From contig JAONJW010000006.1 in the NCBI GenBank assembly GCA_028377305.1, forward strand, positions 1 through 64,000: a stretch of DNA of 64,000 nucleotides. Direction: 5' to 3'. Positions within the stretch are counted from its first letter, which is position 1, and each line of letters starts with the position of its first letter. The notes beneath the pieces are model-generated. The model did no database searches, was not told the origin of the DNA, and worked only from the letters and a program-made list of their open reading frames with translations. Positions 1 through 10,656 of the stretch are shown here, piece after piece. A program made the translations under genes and the position numbers. Source of the DNA: Prolixibacteraceae bacterium (GTDB taxonomy: Bacteria; Bacteroidota; Bacteroidia; Bacteroidales; Prolixibacteraceae).

Positions 1-49
1 TTCTCCTTCCTGCGTATCCATCAAATCCGTGGGTATAACACACAAGAAA

Positions 50-75
50 GGGGGTATCCGTTTTTGGACACCCCC
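50..75 (-). terminator. Stem-loop after the giant exoprotein gene
   Basis: A ten-base stem (GGGGGTATCC at 50-59, GGACACCCCC at 66-75) with one internal mismatch and a six-base loop sits 36 bases beyond the stop of the minus-strand gene. The T-run on the minus strand is short, so termination is likely but not certain. Confidence 0.55.
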
Positions 76-111
76 TAACAAAGAGCAATTAAATAATTAG
101 AATCGTTGCGA

Positions 112-3100
112 TTAGAAAACAATAAATTTTTCTATACCATAAACCGTCGATCCTTTACGTGCTGTGATATGGTAGACCCCTGATTTCAGTGAGCTTGTAT
201 TGATTGTAAAGCGTGAGGTAGTCACCTCTTTTTGCATTACAACACGACCTACAACATCTGTCACTTCAAGAATCACAGACCCATTAAAGTCTCGTGTCAT
301 ATGAACATTACAGATCTCTCCTGATTTCACCGGGTTTGGATATACCTTCATCATCTTGTCCGTTCCACTTTCAAGAGCCTCTCCAAACTCTAGTTTGAAT
401 GGAGATGATAGTGTTCCGACAATCTTATCATTCTCGAAATTCACCGACTGCTTAGCCGTATAGGATTTACCAGTCAACTTATCGGTTAGTCTAAACGAGA
501 TATCTTCTAGTGATCCCTCTTTTGCTTTCAATAAATAGAACTGATACTCTCTTGTCAAGAGATCATTCACACTGATAAAGTTTCTTGCAATAACATCGCC
601 TTCTAGCATTGCTTCTACGGTATAGTCATCCGAATTAAGCAGTTGTCCGTTCAGGTAACTCTGTCCAATAAAGGTCATTGTGTTACGTACATTTGCTTCC
701 ACAATTGGAGACAGATCCATCGTAGCTGATTTGGTTTGAACCGTAGATACGGTCTCTACCACATCAGACAGTTGGTTTGGATCGTAAAGCTCATAACCTT
801 TACCTGGCTCGACAAAGTTTACGCTTCCACTCCATGAAGATTTGTCTTCTCTTAATACAGAGAACGCATCATTGTGTCTCAAGACTACATTCGCTGCCAG
901 AGGAACTCTATTAACAGCTGTTTGGATATTGGCTGCCTCTACACTATGTACTGCAACCCAGTTGTATTTCTGATTGCTATACTCTGAAGCATATAATGCA
1001 TAAGCCTCATTGATAATATCCCCTTTAACCTTCAAGATATCGGCTTGATCTACATAGACCTTATACCCTAGCTTCTCATCGATCGTAGTTAGAGCACCAC
1101 TCCATGATTTAGCCGTTGAGCTATATGCACTAAAACCGTCATAAATATGTTTGATCTGAGCCCCATCTTGTGTGATACTAGCCATCACACTGTTGACCGC
1201 ACTGTTTGTTGGAGAGACATTAAAAGAGATAAAGTTCCATCCACTATGCAGTGTGATATACTGCTCGGCTTTACTTGCATGTAGAATCTTTGGATTGTTG
1301 GCTGTACCAATCAAACGATCATCAGCAAACGGATCCGATTCACTTGCTACATACATGATATTCTGTGAGTCATCCCACATCTTATAGGTCACCGATTGGC
1401 TACTATTGGCATCTGCTTCAACAGTGATATAAGATCTATACTCACCCGATACCGCATCATAGGTCAATGGAGAGAAACCTGCCACTTCACCTCCAATATA
1501 TGCAGCAATAAAGTCCTGTCCATCATCAGATAATGGAATATTGGCACTGCTTGATGTTGTGAACTGTGCCACCACATGCATCTGGTATGCTTTAGCCTCT
1601 GGCTGTGATACAGATGGCTTGTTTGCTTTAACAATCAATTCAACCTGTAGGTCTTTCGTGTAAGAGACACCATCCTCTTCGATAAGAACGGTTACCACTC
1701 CATCAAAACGCCCTGTCGCCAAATTATCATATGGATTTACTTCAAACACTAGTGGGAATGTTCCATTACCTGGAAGAACACCACTTGGTACTTTTGGTGT
1801 AATAAAACCACTAAGGGTATTGGCCACCACTTTAAATGGTATCTCTTTGGCACTGCTGTTCATTAGCGATGAGGTTACCTCTGTAGTCTCCCCTTGTAGA
1901 ACGATAATCACTTGATTATTTTGCTTCCACTTCACCGATGAACGATCCAAGACCATATCAAAGCTCTTATCTGTCTGCAACAGCTCTCCATTCATATCGT
2001 TAGTCTCTCCCGATAGTGCCGTAATACGATAAGTAAAGCCTTCATAAAGGTCCGCACTTGGAATGGTTACCAAAGCATTATAACCTTGTACCACTGCATC
2101 CACATAGTCTGTACTATAGATCTCTGTTTTGGCACTATTCAGACGCTCCACTTTAAAACGTGCTTGCGACAACGCTTTAGAGAATTCAACAACAAACTGT
2201 GGCTCACGCAACCAACCATCTTCAAGGTTTGTACCTGTGACCACAAATTCGCTATGGTCAACCACTCCCTGAACTACATTGGAGTAGTTACGTACATTTA
2301 GATTCTGACAGTAGCTATTGGCACGCAGATAGTATTTCCCTGCAGACATCGTATCCATACGAATGGTTAGATGCTTTTTTGGGAACTCACCAATGGCAGC
2401 ACCACTCAACTGCTTCAAAGTGCTCCACTCTTGTGTCCCCGCTTTGCGATACTCTAGCTCGATATACTCTAATTCTGTAGAGTTTGGATCAAAGCCAGTC
2501 AATGTCACAGGCAGACTATTGTCAGCATAGGTATTGACCACAAAGTTATCCGCAGGAGACTCTATCTGAATTGGATCACAATTAGACTCCCATGACATCT
2601 GTAGTGTAATTTTAGAGACATCTGCTGGAACCTTCTTCAACTCATCATCAATACTAGCACGAATATCTTCTGTAATATAGACATTGGTCATACAATCTGG
2701 CGTTGCCACCAGCTCTACTGGTAGAGATTTAGTCTCCGGACCAGGAATCACCTCTACAGTTAGGTCGACCGTCTCATCAGCAGGAATATAGACAGAATAT
2801 CTATTGCCTAAACCAAAGATCTTCTTACCACCTACTTTAATCGTTGCTCCAGTCTCTTGACCTGTCAATGAGTTGATCGAATAGATACGTCCCTCTTCAC
2901 TCTGGCTATCATTATCTAGACGAACTCTAAAGACAGCACTTTTGCCTTTTGGCAAATTACTCAAAATAGGTTCAGAAACTACGGTCATCTTCACCCTATC
3001 ACGAGCCTGTGTATTTGGCTCATTAGGACAACTACTTGTTCCAGACACTGTATGGAAAAGATACGTCCCATAGGTTGGATCTTTCGTTACATTCAATGTA

Positions 3101-6100
3101 AAGTAGTCACCAGCACTACTATCTCCCAGGTGGAATCCTTGCTTTAAATTCGACACCGTCGTGTTAATCTTTGTCTCATCCGTAGAACTATCGTTCACAT
3201 AGGCAAGACCTAACTCAATACGTGCCAAATCCATCAATGGATTCACCCCTACGAAAGATGTATTTACTTTAGTGTTCACCTCCCAGTGGTAACCAACATT
3301 ACGAGTGGTTGTTGTGGACTCATCACTGCTATAATCATAGTTGTTTCCACCACTAAATGTTAGATTCGAGATACTGCTCTCATTTTCCGATAGAGGATCG
3401 CCCCCCATGAAGATAGTGCGCTTGTTGTCGGCTAGTAGTTTCAGCCAGTTATTCAATGACTCTGAAAAGATATCTTTCTGAGTAAATAGATATTGATCCT
3501 CTTGACTCACAGCGGTACCATTAGCAAGCTTGTCTTCAATGGTAGAGACCTCCTCTAAAATTGCATTCAAAGCTGGAATCACTTTTGTTCTCACATGGAA
3601 AATGCTAACCACATAACGAGTCTTGAAACCTGGAGAGACAGCAAATGACTCATCGATAGTTGGCTCATTGATATTGTCATATTCTAGCAATTTACTCTTG
3701 GAATAGACAAAATTAATTCCTGAACCAATAATAACATCAGCATCCTCTCCTGTTCCTGTCAAATCTGTTGTTGTAGTGATCGACTCAGAAAAAGTGGTTG
3801 TATGGATATCCTCATTATCGGTAATCCAACCCTCTTTATGCGAAACATCCACTGAAGCTCCAAAACCAAGATTCATCACAGGGGTAGGGATTGCAAAAGA
3901 GAAAAGTGAGTGGAAATCAACACCATTAAGATTGGCTCCATGATAAACGGTTCCAGTGGTAAGACTTAAACCCTTCTCAATGAAAGCATAACTCTCATCT
4001 CCCGGGGGATCGTGAAGAATAAATTCTGGCAAAGACAACTGGTTGGTGATAAATGTTGGCTCTAGAATCTTATGTCCCAATACCATTGCCCATTGCTCAA
4101 CAAATGGATTATCCTTATAATCTTCAATTACAGCAGTAACGCTCAAGTTCTTTTGATAACCTCTTGGCTTATTCCATGGCCCATTGATATTTGAACTTCC
4201 AGCTAAAGCACTATATTCATAAGTCCCATCCACAATCGTTCGCTCCACAGCATTGCGGTCAGAGATATTATCCACGATGGTTAACTTAGCCTCTTCCACG
4301 CCACACTGATGGGACATGATTGGATAGTAATCATATTTCTCATTCAACTTAATCTTCACTGGATAAGTAGTACCTTGCTCTATGGTATAGATATCCTCAT
4401 TGAAAGTCTCTCCCTCAAACTCTACTTGGTGAGAACCTGCTACAGTCTCAAAAGCAGAAGCTTGTAGATCTAATTCAATCTTCTGACGATATCTGAAATG
4501 GGAGGTAACCAACTTAATATCTGTAACCTTTTCCGTGATCTTCGTTTCACCCGTCTTATCATTGATGACCGTCTTCTCTTGTACTTTGATCGTATCTCGT
4601 TGGGTTAGATCGATATTCATCTCAGGGAAAGAGCTAATAATATTCTCTTTCACATCATTGAAATCGTTGATCATCGTCTCTGTTGCATCGGTATTGGTAA
4701 TACGTAGATCCACCACTTTCACCTGGTAATATGTCGCTGGTAACTCTAGATACTTCTGACCTGTGGCATCCAACGTGTAGGTCTCACTATAACAGATATT
4801 TCCTGAACCATCGGTTCTTGAGATCACCACATCCACCTCATCGGCAATAGGTTCACCACATCCTGAAAAAACAGATAGATCCAATGAATCGGTCTGCATA
4901 TCATGGAATACTATCGGGTTATCTTTGTTTTCGGTATCCTCGATCAAATTCAAATCCACGGTCATATCAAACTCATGATCTTTATAGAAGACCCCTAGCG
5001 TATTTGGCAACGATGGATCTGGAGACTGAATGATATACTCGAAAGTACCATCTTCTTTGGTCACAGTACTCTCCTTCTCTCCATTAAACATCACTTGTGC
5101 CTCAGCAACGGGACAATCCTCTACCTTCACCACCCCATAAACAGGAATAGATGAGTGGTCTTGAAAAAGAATATTATCTTGCTTGTGATCATTTAGAGAT
5201 AACGTACGAGAAATTGTGTGAGGCTGAATATCTGCATCCTCTTTCATGCAGGTAACATCGAAACTAGACTCTTCGCCATAATAGATCTCATCTACATAAA
5301 AATACCCTTCGCTATCTGTCTCTGTATATTTCACATCTCCAGGGGCAATATGTAACACATCAGCAGGGAAATTTCTTTTTGAAATTCCTGGTCCAGAATA
5401 CTTCAAACTAAAGCCAAAACTTCCTGTATTGTTTACATATGCAAATTCGATGTGTTGGAAACCTGCATTATAATACTGCGTATAATGTTCCTCCGCATCA
5501 TATAAATCCATTCCCATTCTCTCAACACCGTTGATTTTCAGAACGCCCCCATCATCGATATTTCCTAGATATATCGTATAGTCTCCATCTTCTGGAAAAT
5601 AGACCCACGTATCATACAATACTCCAAAGTTCCATGATGTATGTGACATTCCTAAATGAATATAATCTATGGTACCAGAAGAAACAGGAGTATATTCTGT
5701 AAATAGATTTCTGGCAATAGTCTCCTCGTTAGTTGAAGTAATCAAATTCGCAATATTAAAAACTTGATACTTAACACCTCTAATATTAGAAGAAACAATC
5801 TTCAATGGCACATTAGGAACCCCTTTTTCGCTATCTGCAATCCGAACGTGACCGCTCAAAACACCATTGGGAGAGATATAGCCTGAACTATTTAGCGATT
5901 GTATTTCATCTAAATCCTTCATTGCTCTGACACGAATCTGATAGATATCTCCTGGTACCAAAGAGAAACTAGGAACCCAGTCATACATATTAGTTGTAGC
6001 AGAAAGCTCTTCAACCAAATTCCAGCTCCCGCTCTCTGTCAGATACTCAAAACGTAGTGCATCATGATAGGTCGTACTATTCACATCCCACTTCAACATC

Positions 6101-6879
6101 ACGGATGTTTTACGTGTATCCACCTCTAAATTCTCAATAACATTATCCAAGGTGATCTCCTTACGAACCCATGGAGATGTTCTAGATGGACAATCTAAGA
6201 AAAGATTCGTACTGTAACCTCCAGGAAAATAAGTTGCTACCTCATACTTAAATCGAGCACCAGGACGCATGTTACGAGTATCCGTATAAGACTCTGTTCC
6301 ACCATTTAACTCTACAATAGTAACAGTGTTATCAGCCAGATCCGTTCGCTTCACCTTAATTTTGTACTTATCTGTAGGTACATAAGTTGCATTGGACCAT
6401 CTTAGAATAACCCTTTTTTGAGACTCTTCATACAATAAATTGAAGTTATAGGGTTGTTTCAATGGCGCTGCGGTTAAATACCTTGCTCCTCTACTCCACT
6501 GCTCACAATTCAACAAGGTTGACCTTGAAATAAAAGTCCCTCCCAATCTTAACGTACCCCCAGGATAAGCATCCACAGTTACGGTACGAATACTCCAATT
6601 TTCAATAGTCCCGCCGATATCATAGTAAGACCCATCTTTTACGATCACAGGACGATTCTCTTTCCACTTCACACCACCACACTCAGGGAATGGTGAGGAA
6701 AGAATCATTCGATACTTAATTTGATAGTCATTACTGGTCTCCAACTGTTCTACCTGAACAGGATGCGAACCAGAGTGACTCTGTGCCAAAAGCTGCATCG
6801 AAAAAGAGCCTAAGAGCACAAGCAATATAGACACCTTAAGTAATAGGCGGCTATATCCATAACATAAAGATTTCTTCAT
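112..6879 (-). CDS. Giant secreted PA14/fibronectin-type-III protein with T9SS sorting domain
   Basis: A very large exported protein, probably surface-anchored or released through the type IX system. The ATG at 6879 is preferred over 6909 because it places a normal signal peptide (MKKSLCYGYSRLLLK, hydrophobic core, cleavage near LLAQS) at the N-terminus. Counting from 6909, fibronectin-III-like strands occupy roughly residues 150-350, a PA14-like module about 395-510, and carboxypeptidase-regulatory-like beta domains about 520-660. A long uncharacterised middle follows, then beta-sandwich repeats including a GWNFISFNV segment near residue 1890. The last 75 residues begin with KVYPNPVKSG and match a T9SS type A sorting domain. 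PA14 modules usually bind carbohydrate, so an adhesin or glycan-associated role is plausible, but no catalytic motif is visible. It appears monocistronic. Confidence 0.85.
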   Translation of the reverse strand: MKKSLCYGYSRLLLKVSILLVLLGSFSMQLLAQSHSGSHPVQVEQLETSNDYQIKYRMILSSPFPECGGVKWKENRPVIVKDGSYYDIGGTIENWSIRTVTVDAYPGGTLRLGGTFISRSTLLNCEQWSRGARYLTAAPLKQPYNFNLLYEESQKRVILRWSNATYVPTDKYKIKVKRTDLADNTVTIVELNGGTESYTDTRNMRPGARFKYEVATYFPGGYSTNLFLDCPSRTSPWVRKEITLDNVIENLEVDTRKTSVMLKWDVNSTTYHDALRFEYLTESGSWNLVEELSATTNMYDWVPSFSLVPGDIYQIRVRAMKDLDEIQSLNSSGYISPNGVLSGHVRIADSEKGVPNVPLKIVSSNIRGVKYQVFNIANLITSTNEETIARNLFTEYTPVSSGTIDYIHLGMSHTSWNFGVLYDTWVYFPEDGDYTIYLGNIDDGGVLKINGVERMGMDLYDAEEHYTQYYNAGFQHIEFAYVNNTGSFGFSLKYSGPGISKRNFPADVLHIAPGDVKYTETDSEGYFYVDEIYYGEESSFDVTCMKEDADIQPHTISRTLSLNDHKQDNILFQDHSSIPVYGVVKVEDCPVAEAQVMFNGEKESTVTKEDGTFEYIIQSPDPSLPNTLGVFYKDHEFDMTVDLNLIEDTENKDNPIVFHDMQTDSLDLSVFSGCGEPIADEVDVVISRTDGSGNICYSETYTLDATGQKYLELPATYYQVKVVDLRITNTDATETMINDFNDVKENIISSFPEMNIDLTQRDTIKVQEKTVINDKTGETKITEKVTDIKLVTSHFRYRQKIELDLQASAFETVAGSHQVEFEGETFNEDIYTIEQGTTYPVKIKLNEKYDYYPIMSHQCGVEEAKLTIVDNISDRNAVERTIVDGTYEYSALAGSSNINGPWNKPRGYQKNLSVTAVIEDYKDNPFVEQWAMVLGHKILEPTFITNQLSLPEFILHDPPGDESYAFIEKGLSLTTGTVYHGANLNGVDFHSLFSFAIPTPVMNLGFGASVDVSHKEGWITDNEDIHTTTFSESITTTTDLTGTGEDADVIIGSGINFVYSKSKLLEYDNINEPTIDESFAVSPGFKTRYVVSIFHVRTKVIPALNAILEEVSTIEDKLANGTAVSQEDQYLFTQKDIFSESLNNWLKLLADNKRTIFMGGDPLSENESSISNLTFSGGNNYDYSSDESTTTTRNVGYHWEVNTKVNTSFVGVNPLMDLARIELGLAYVNDSSTDETKINTTVSNLKQGFHLGDSSAGDYFTLNVTKDPTYGTYLFHTVSGTSSCPNEPNTQARDRVKMTVVSEPILSNLPKGKSAVFRVRLDNDSQSEEGRIYSINSLTGQETGATIKVGGKKIFGLGNRYSVYIPADETVDLTVEVIPGPETKSLPVELVATPDCMTNVYITEDIRASIDDELKKVPADVSKITLQMSWESNCDPIQIESPADNFVVNTYADNSLPVTLTGFDPNSTELEYIELEYRKAGTQEWSTLKQLSGAAIGEFPKKHLTIRMDTMSAGKYYLRANSYCQNLNVRNYSNVVQGVVDHSEFVVTGTNLEDGWLREPQFVVEFSKALSQARFKVERLNSAKTEIYSTDYVDAVVQGYNALVTIPSADLYEGFTYRITALSGETNDMNGELLQTDKSFDMVLDRSSVKWKQNNQVIIVLQGETTEVTSSLMNSSAKEIPFKVVANTLSGFITPKVPSGVLPGNGTFPLVFEVNPYDNLATGRFDGVVTVLIEEDGVSYTKDLQVELIVKANKPSVSQPEAKAYQMHVVAQFTTSSSANIPLSDDGQDFIAAYIGGEVAGFSPLTYDAVSGEYRSYITVEADANSSQSVTYKMWDDSQNIMYVASESDPFADDRLIGTANNPKILHASKAEQYITLHSGWNFISFNVSPTNSAVNSVMASITQDGAQIKHIYDGFSAYSSTAKSWSGALTTIDEKLGYKVYVDQADILKVKGDIINEAYALYASEYSNQKYNWVAVHSVEAANIQTAVNRVPLAANVVLRHNDAFSVLREDKSSWSGSVNFVEPGKGYELYDPNQLSDVVETVSTVQTKSATMDLSPIVEANVRNTMTFIGQSYLNGQLLNSDDYTVEAMLEGDVIARNFISVNDLLTREYQFYLLKAKEGSLEDISFRLTDKLTGKSYTAKQSVNFENDKIVGTLSSPFKLEFGEALESGTDKMMKVYPNPVKSGEICNVHMTRDFNGSVILEVTDVVGRVVMQKEVTTSRFTINTSSLKSGVYHITARKGSTVYGIEKFIVF

Positions 6880-6909
6880 ATTAAATGATAGTTTAATGAA
6901 TAAAAACAA

Positions 6910-8389
6910 CCTATCAGCCTAGTATACACAAACGATATATAGACTAACAGACCATCGCAAACATCTGCCCAGCAAATAGTATCTGGTACTACAAGTATTT
7001 AATATGTAAAGAATAACTATTCGTAATTGTCCCCCCACAGTACGTGTGGGTTATAACATAAACACTTCCCCCAAAGTGAATTATTGTTAATTAGTTGTAA
7101 TACAGAACAAAGACGAATAGTTCATTTGCAACTTTCCTTACTTACAAATAACCTATTAGATATTTACGTCATAAAGCTATGATTAGAAGAAATTAAACAC
7201 AATACAGTAGAATCACTTTTCTCTATCCTATTTGTGTCATAAAACATTGACTAGATAAAAAACATTAATAAAATCCATCTTTTATATGATCTCACCTCCA
7301 CCCAATCTGCAAACCCCTATTTTTCAAACCATAACAAAAACACAACATACGATTTGAAATATCCCAATTATCGATGATTAGTCCATATCGAACCATATAC
7401 GCCACAATAACGATGCTTTTGCAACCTTCAAACATTTTAGAGAATTCTACTTGTTACCAAAAACAACACAATGGTTAATATTTACAAATTTATGAGAAGG
7501 TCATTTTTTAACCCATCGACATGCATATTTACAGAAAAAGACACCCAACAGGAACATCCTCTTGCTATTGTCAAATAACCTCAAATAACATCACATTAAC
7601 TTTCATTTGTTGATATTATTTAACAACAACAATTCATTCTATCACATATTAGAGCCACAAACAACTGAATCATTTTCTATTTATAAAGGAAAATATCACA
7701 AAATTGAATATTTTTAAATGATAATACTTTTCTGAATGTGGAAGGAAAATAATCTCAAAAAACAGAATTCATTGGGTATCCAAACCACCGCATATCAACA
7801 TCGATTAAAGAAGTCGTTGGATCGGACTTTCAGCCCTCCTCCTATTTTCTACTCCTATACCCAGCACTTAGCACTGGACTATTAACAGTAGCACTTTCAC
7901 CGCAGGTGGGAATAAACTAAAAAAACCGATATTTATAATATTGTGTTGCATTTATGATTTGAATGCAAGGTTTAAAAATCCGTCCGATGTGTGATAATAT
8001 GACCTCCTAAGGGTTTGGTTATGCCTTGGTTATACTCTCATTATACTATAAAGCTGATCTCGGTCCTATTTTGATCATCCTTTGGATAGAGACGCATCAC
8101 AGTTTCTGTGACAAAGATGTATCCAATGGGTGAGCAATATGTGACCAATATGTGTCGGAGAGTATGATGAGAGTATAACCAACCCCTTAGGAAACCCTTA
8201 TCAGTTCCTTAGGAGATCATATAGAGGGAGGGGGAATAGGGGAGCTAATGGAAATAAGAGTATTGGAAAGAGAATTTATGAAGTCTAAAGAACAAGAGTT
8301 GAAGGCTTTTGGGAGCAATATTAAGAGAGAATAGGGGTTTGAATGAAACATAATGGGACACTATAAATTGGGAAGGAGAAGGGATTTGT
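6910..8389. other. 1.5-kb gene-free region
   Basis: No convincing coding region is seen. The part from about 7080 to 7760 is very AT-rich. The right part holds an inverted-repeat element (7997-8222) and a 32-base motif shared with the other large gene-free region (7938-7969). A 28-codon ORF at 8249-8335 (MEIRVLEREF start) is too short to support. The upstream promoter of the giant gene should lie near 6900-6960, but I cannot place it with certainty. Confidence 0.7.
7997..8222. repeat. Nested inverted-repeat (cruciform-like) element
   Basis: The outer arms are ATATGACCTCCTAAGG (7997-8012) and its near-complement at 8207-8222. The inner arms are GGTTATACTCTCATTATACT (8028-8047) and its complement with one change at 8161-8180. 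A small hairpin, TCACAG-TTT-CTGTGA (8096-8110), lies at the centre. This could be a MITE-like or REP-like element, or a structured RNA. There is no ORF inside. Confidence 0.7.
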
Positions 8390-8422
8390 TTGTATATTTG
8401 TTATGGGAACAAACTGAATTTT

Positions 8423-8926
8423 ATGGGTACAGATGAGAAGAGCGAAATGATCGCCAAACAGAAAGCTTTTGTTGAACAACTTTTTGTGAAAGAGATTGGA
8501 AGGATGCAGGAAGAGGGTTTTACTTTCTTTTCGTTCATACTGATGGGACAAGCCATCGAGACGCTAGGTGCTTTTTTGGATAAGAAACCGATGAAGGCAA
8601 CAGGACAATCCGCTAAGCGTTTTTCTAAAGGGTTAAATTGGTTGATGGGGGACCGCTATAAGGCAATCAATAAAGACCACTGGTTTTTCTTAAAGTTTCG
8701 TAGCCAGCTAACCCACTCTTTTGTTCCAAGTAGGGAGTTGCTTTTAATTGCTGAAAAGGATATAGAGCAGGGGATGAAACACCTTGGGCTTCACCAGGGC
8801 CGTAGAGTGGTTGTGGCCGAGCGGATGTATGAAGATCTTTCTAAGGGGTGTAAGAAGCTCTATGGTATGTTAGATCAAGGCAGAGTGGTTCCAACGCAGG
8901 TGGGAGACCGTATCCCGACAGTGTAG
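8423..8926 (+). CDS. Hypothetical soluble protein
   Basis: A protein of about 167 residues that I do not recognise. The ATG at 8423 (MGTDEKSEMIAKQKAF) is preferred over 8390, because a promoter-like TATATTTG lies at about 8393-8400 and would overlap the longer start. The sequence is mostly helical and basic, with no signal peptide or membrane segment. A central aromatic segment (KDHWFFLKFRSQLTHSF) is its most distinctive part. The next gene starts 46 bases downstream on the same strand, so the two may be co-transcribed. The C-terminal 12 residues look disordered. Confidence 0.6.
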   Translation: MGTDEKSEMIAKQKAFVEQLFVKEIGRMQEEGFTFFSFILMGQAIETLGAFLDKKPMKATGQSAKRFSKGLNWLMGDRYKAINKDHWFFLKFRSQLTHSFVPSRELLLIAEKDIEQGMKHLGLHQGRRVVVAERMYEDLSKGCKKLYGMLDQGRVVPTQVGDRIPTV

Positions 8927-8972
8927 CCTATCTCGACAGCAAGGATGGAATGACAATAAAAGTATAAATTAT

Positions 8973-9443
8973 ATGAGAAAAAAAATTCTATTGATGGCTA
9001 TGGTGGCGGGAGCCATATTGCTATCTCAATGTAAGATTCAACAGCACCTATGTCCATGTGATTCTCTTGCTGAAGATAGTATCTTGGGTTATCGCTTAAA
9101 GATGGATAGTTATATGATTGAAAAGGTAGATGACGCTGGGAACCACTATGTCAGTTTGGAGGTTGATATTGAAGCCGTTAATCTCGACAGTTTTCCTTCG
9201 GATTTGTTGATTGAACAGTATGGGGTTAGCTTTCAGACCAAAGAGGGATTGTCACACACCTTTACGAGCCATCAACATGGAGATAAGCCGAATCAGATGT
9301 ATTTCTTTTCCGATCAAATGGTTGGTGTTTCGCCAAAGGACACGGTGAATATTGCCATTCAGATTGTTCGCAATAAGGAGGTTAACTTTCTAAAGAATGA
9401 TTCGGTTAGTATAATGGTAGAAGAGGTCGAAATGGATATTTAG
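8973..9443 (+). CDS. Putative lipoprotein of unknown function
   Basis: 156 residues beginning with a lipoprotein signal peptide: positively charged MRKK, a hydrophobic stretch, then a lipobox ending LLSQC with Cys at about residue 20. The mature part contains a short Cys-rich start (HLCPCDS) and then a beta-rich region with alternating charged and hydrophobic residues, resembling small single-domain envelope proteins. No enzymatic motif is seen. It follows the hypothetical gene at 8423 closely and is followed by a strong stem-loop at 9564-9598. Confidence 0.65.
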   Translation: MRKKILLMAMVAGAILLSQCKIQQHLCPCDSLAEDSILGYRLKMDSYMIEKVDDAGNHYVSLEVDIEAVNLDSFPSDLLIEQYGVSFQTKEGLSHTFTSHQHGDKPNQMYFFSDQMVGVSPKDTVNIAIQIVRNKEVNFLKNDSVSIMVEEVEMDI

Positions 9444-9563
9444 GAGGGCTTCACCTGAAGATTATTTTGCTTCGGAGAGAGGTGTTCATCTCTGATTAAG
9501 ATGGGGCTAGTTTCTCTCTGCTAGTTTATGGGTACATCCCCAGCTAAGAGACCACAAAACATA

Positions 9564-9598
9564 AAAGGTCAATAGTTTATGATGGACTATTGACCTTT
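9564..9598 (+). terminator. Strong stem-loop
   Basis: Perfect 13-base arms AAAGGTCAATAGT (9564-9576) and ACTATTGACCTTT (9586-9598) with a nine-base loop lie about 120 bases after the lipoprotein gene. The following T-run is weak. Confidence 0.6.
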
Positions 9599-9935
9599 GT
9601 GCAACTTATGAAAAAAATTCTAAACTAAATAAACATGTGAACGGAGGTGTGTGGTCTCCACATTCACATTATCTTTGTGTATTTACTATCGACCTTATCT
9701 TGATCTACGGATCACAGATAAGCTACACATATCTTCTTTATGGGATGTCTCTCCCTTTCTATTTGTTCAAAACATTCCTTATGTAATTGTCTTGATTCTA
9801 TTGATTTGTTCCTAGAAGCAACGCAAAATATTTTCTAGTGAGAGGGTGTCTATTTTAGTTCTCATCTCTTATGATGATTAATGATAAAAAAAGATTATTG
9901 ACACACACAACCACTAGTGTGGTTACTCTAAAAAT

Positions 9936-9960
9936 CACCGTATATTTGAAATATACGGTG
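9936..9960. repeat. Perfect 25-base palindrome
   Basis: The arms CACCGTATATTT (9936-9947) and AAATATACGGTG (9949-9960) are separated by a single base. The one-base spacing is too tight for an RNA hairpin loop without opening some pairs. A dimeric protein-binding site is therefore as likely as a terminator. Confidence 0.6.
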
Positions 9961-10656
9961 ACAATTAAAACTAAACTAAACTACCCATAGTATCTAACAC
10001 ACGTTGGAGTAGCACCTAATAATGAAATGAGATTATATTAACTCAAAGGTAGATGTTGTAAACCCATTTGACGACCTCTTATAGACATGTCTCTTTTAAT
10101 AAGGATGAAATAAGAGGCCATATGGATTAAAACATTCAAAGTGATATTTTAAGCAATAACCCCATGCAAGAAGACGTTTATCATGTTTCTAGATAAACAG
10201 ACCTTACGTATACAAATGTATATGATCAACTGTAATAAAATGTTCTATTTCATTCCAAATATATTTAAAGATTCTTCAGGCCGAAACAACTCGTTAGGTA
10301 GGGCCGAGAATACATATCTAATTCTGTCTTTTACGCAATAGGCAAAAGGTTAATGAGCCACACACAACACTCTCATTATAAACCCATAGATATTACCTCT
10401 AAGGTGTTTGATTCTATCTAACGATCCCTCCATATCCATTACCATATTCAAATATTTTTTTCGCGCTTTTTCTACTAAACAAATCCCAAGAAAAATATAG
10501 ATGTATAATCTATGTATATAAATGAACGATATATGTTTCTAGTATAAATTCTATATATACAATATTAAACAGTTTATGGACAATGCTTCTCTGAACATTT
10601 CTTTATGGCTAGTGTTTAGGTAGTGTTAGTTACATACAATTTAAATCTATTGCCTT

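Larger units (their letters stand above)
9444..10656. other. 1.2-kb gene-free region
   Basis: No supported ORF on either strand. It contains the terminator hairpin at 9564-9598, a small AACCAC-TAGT-GTGGTT hairpin at 9909-9924, and a perfect 25-base palindrome at 9936-9960. The rest is AT-rich with no recognisable RNA gene. Confidence 0.7.
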
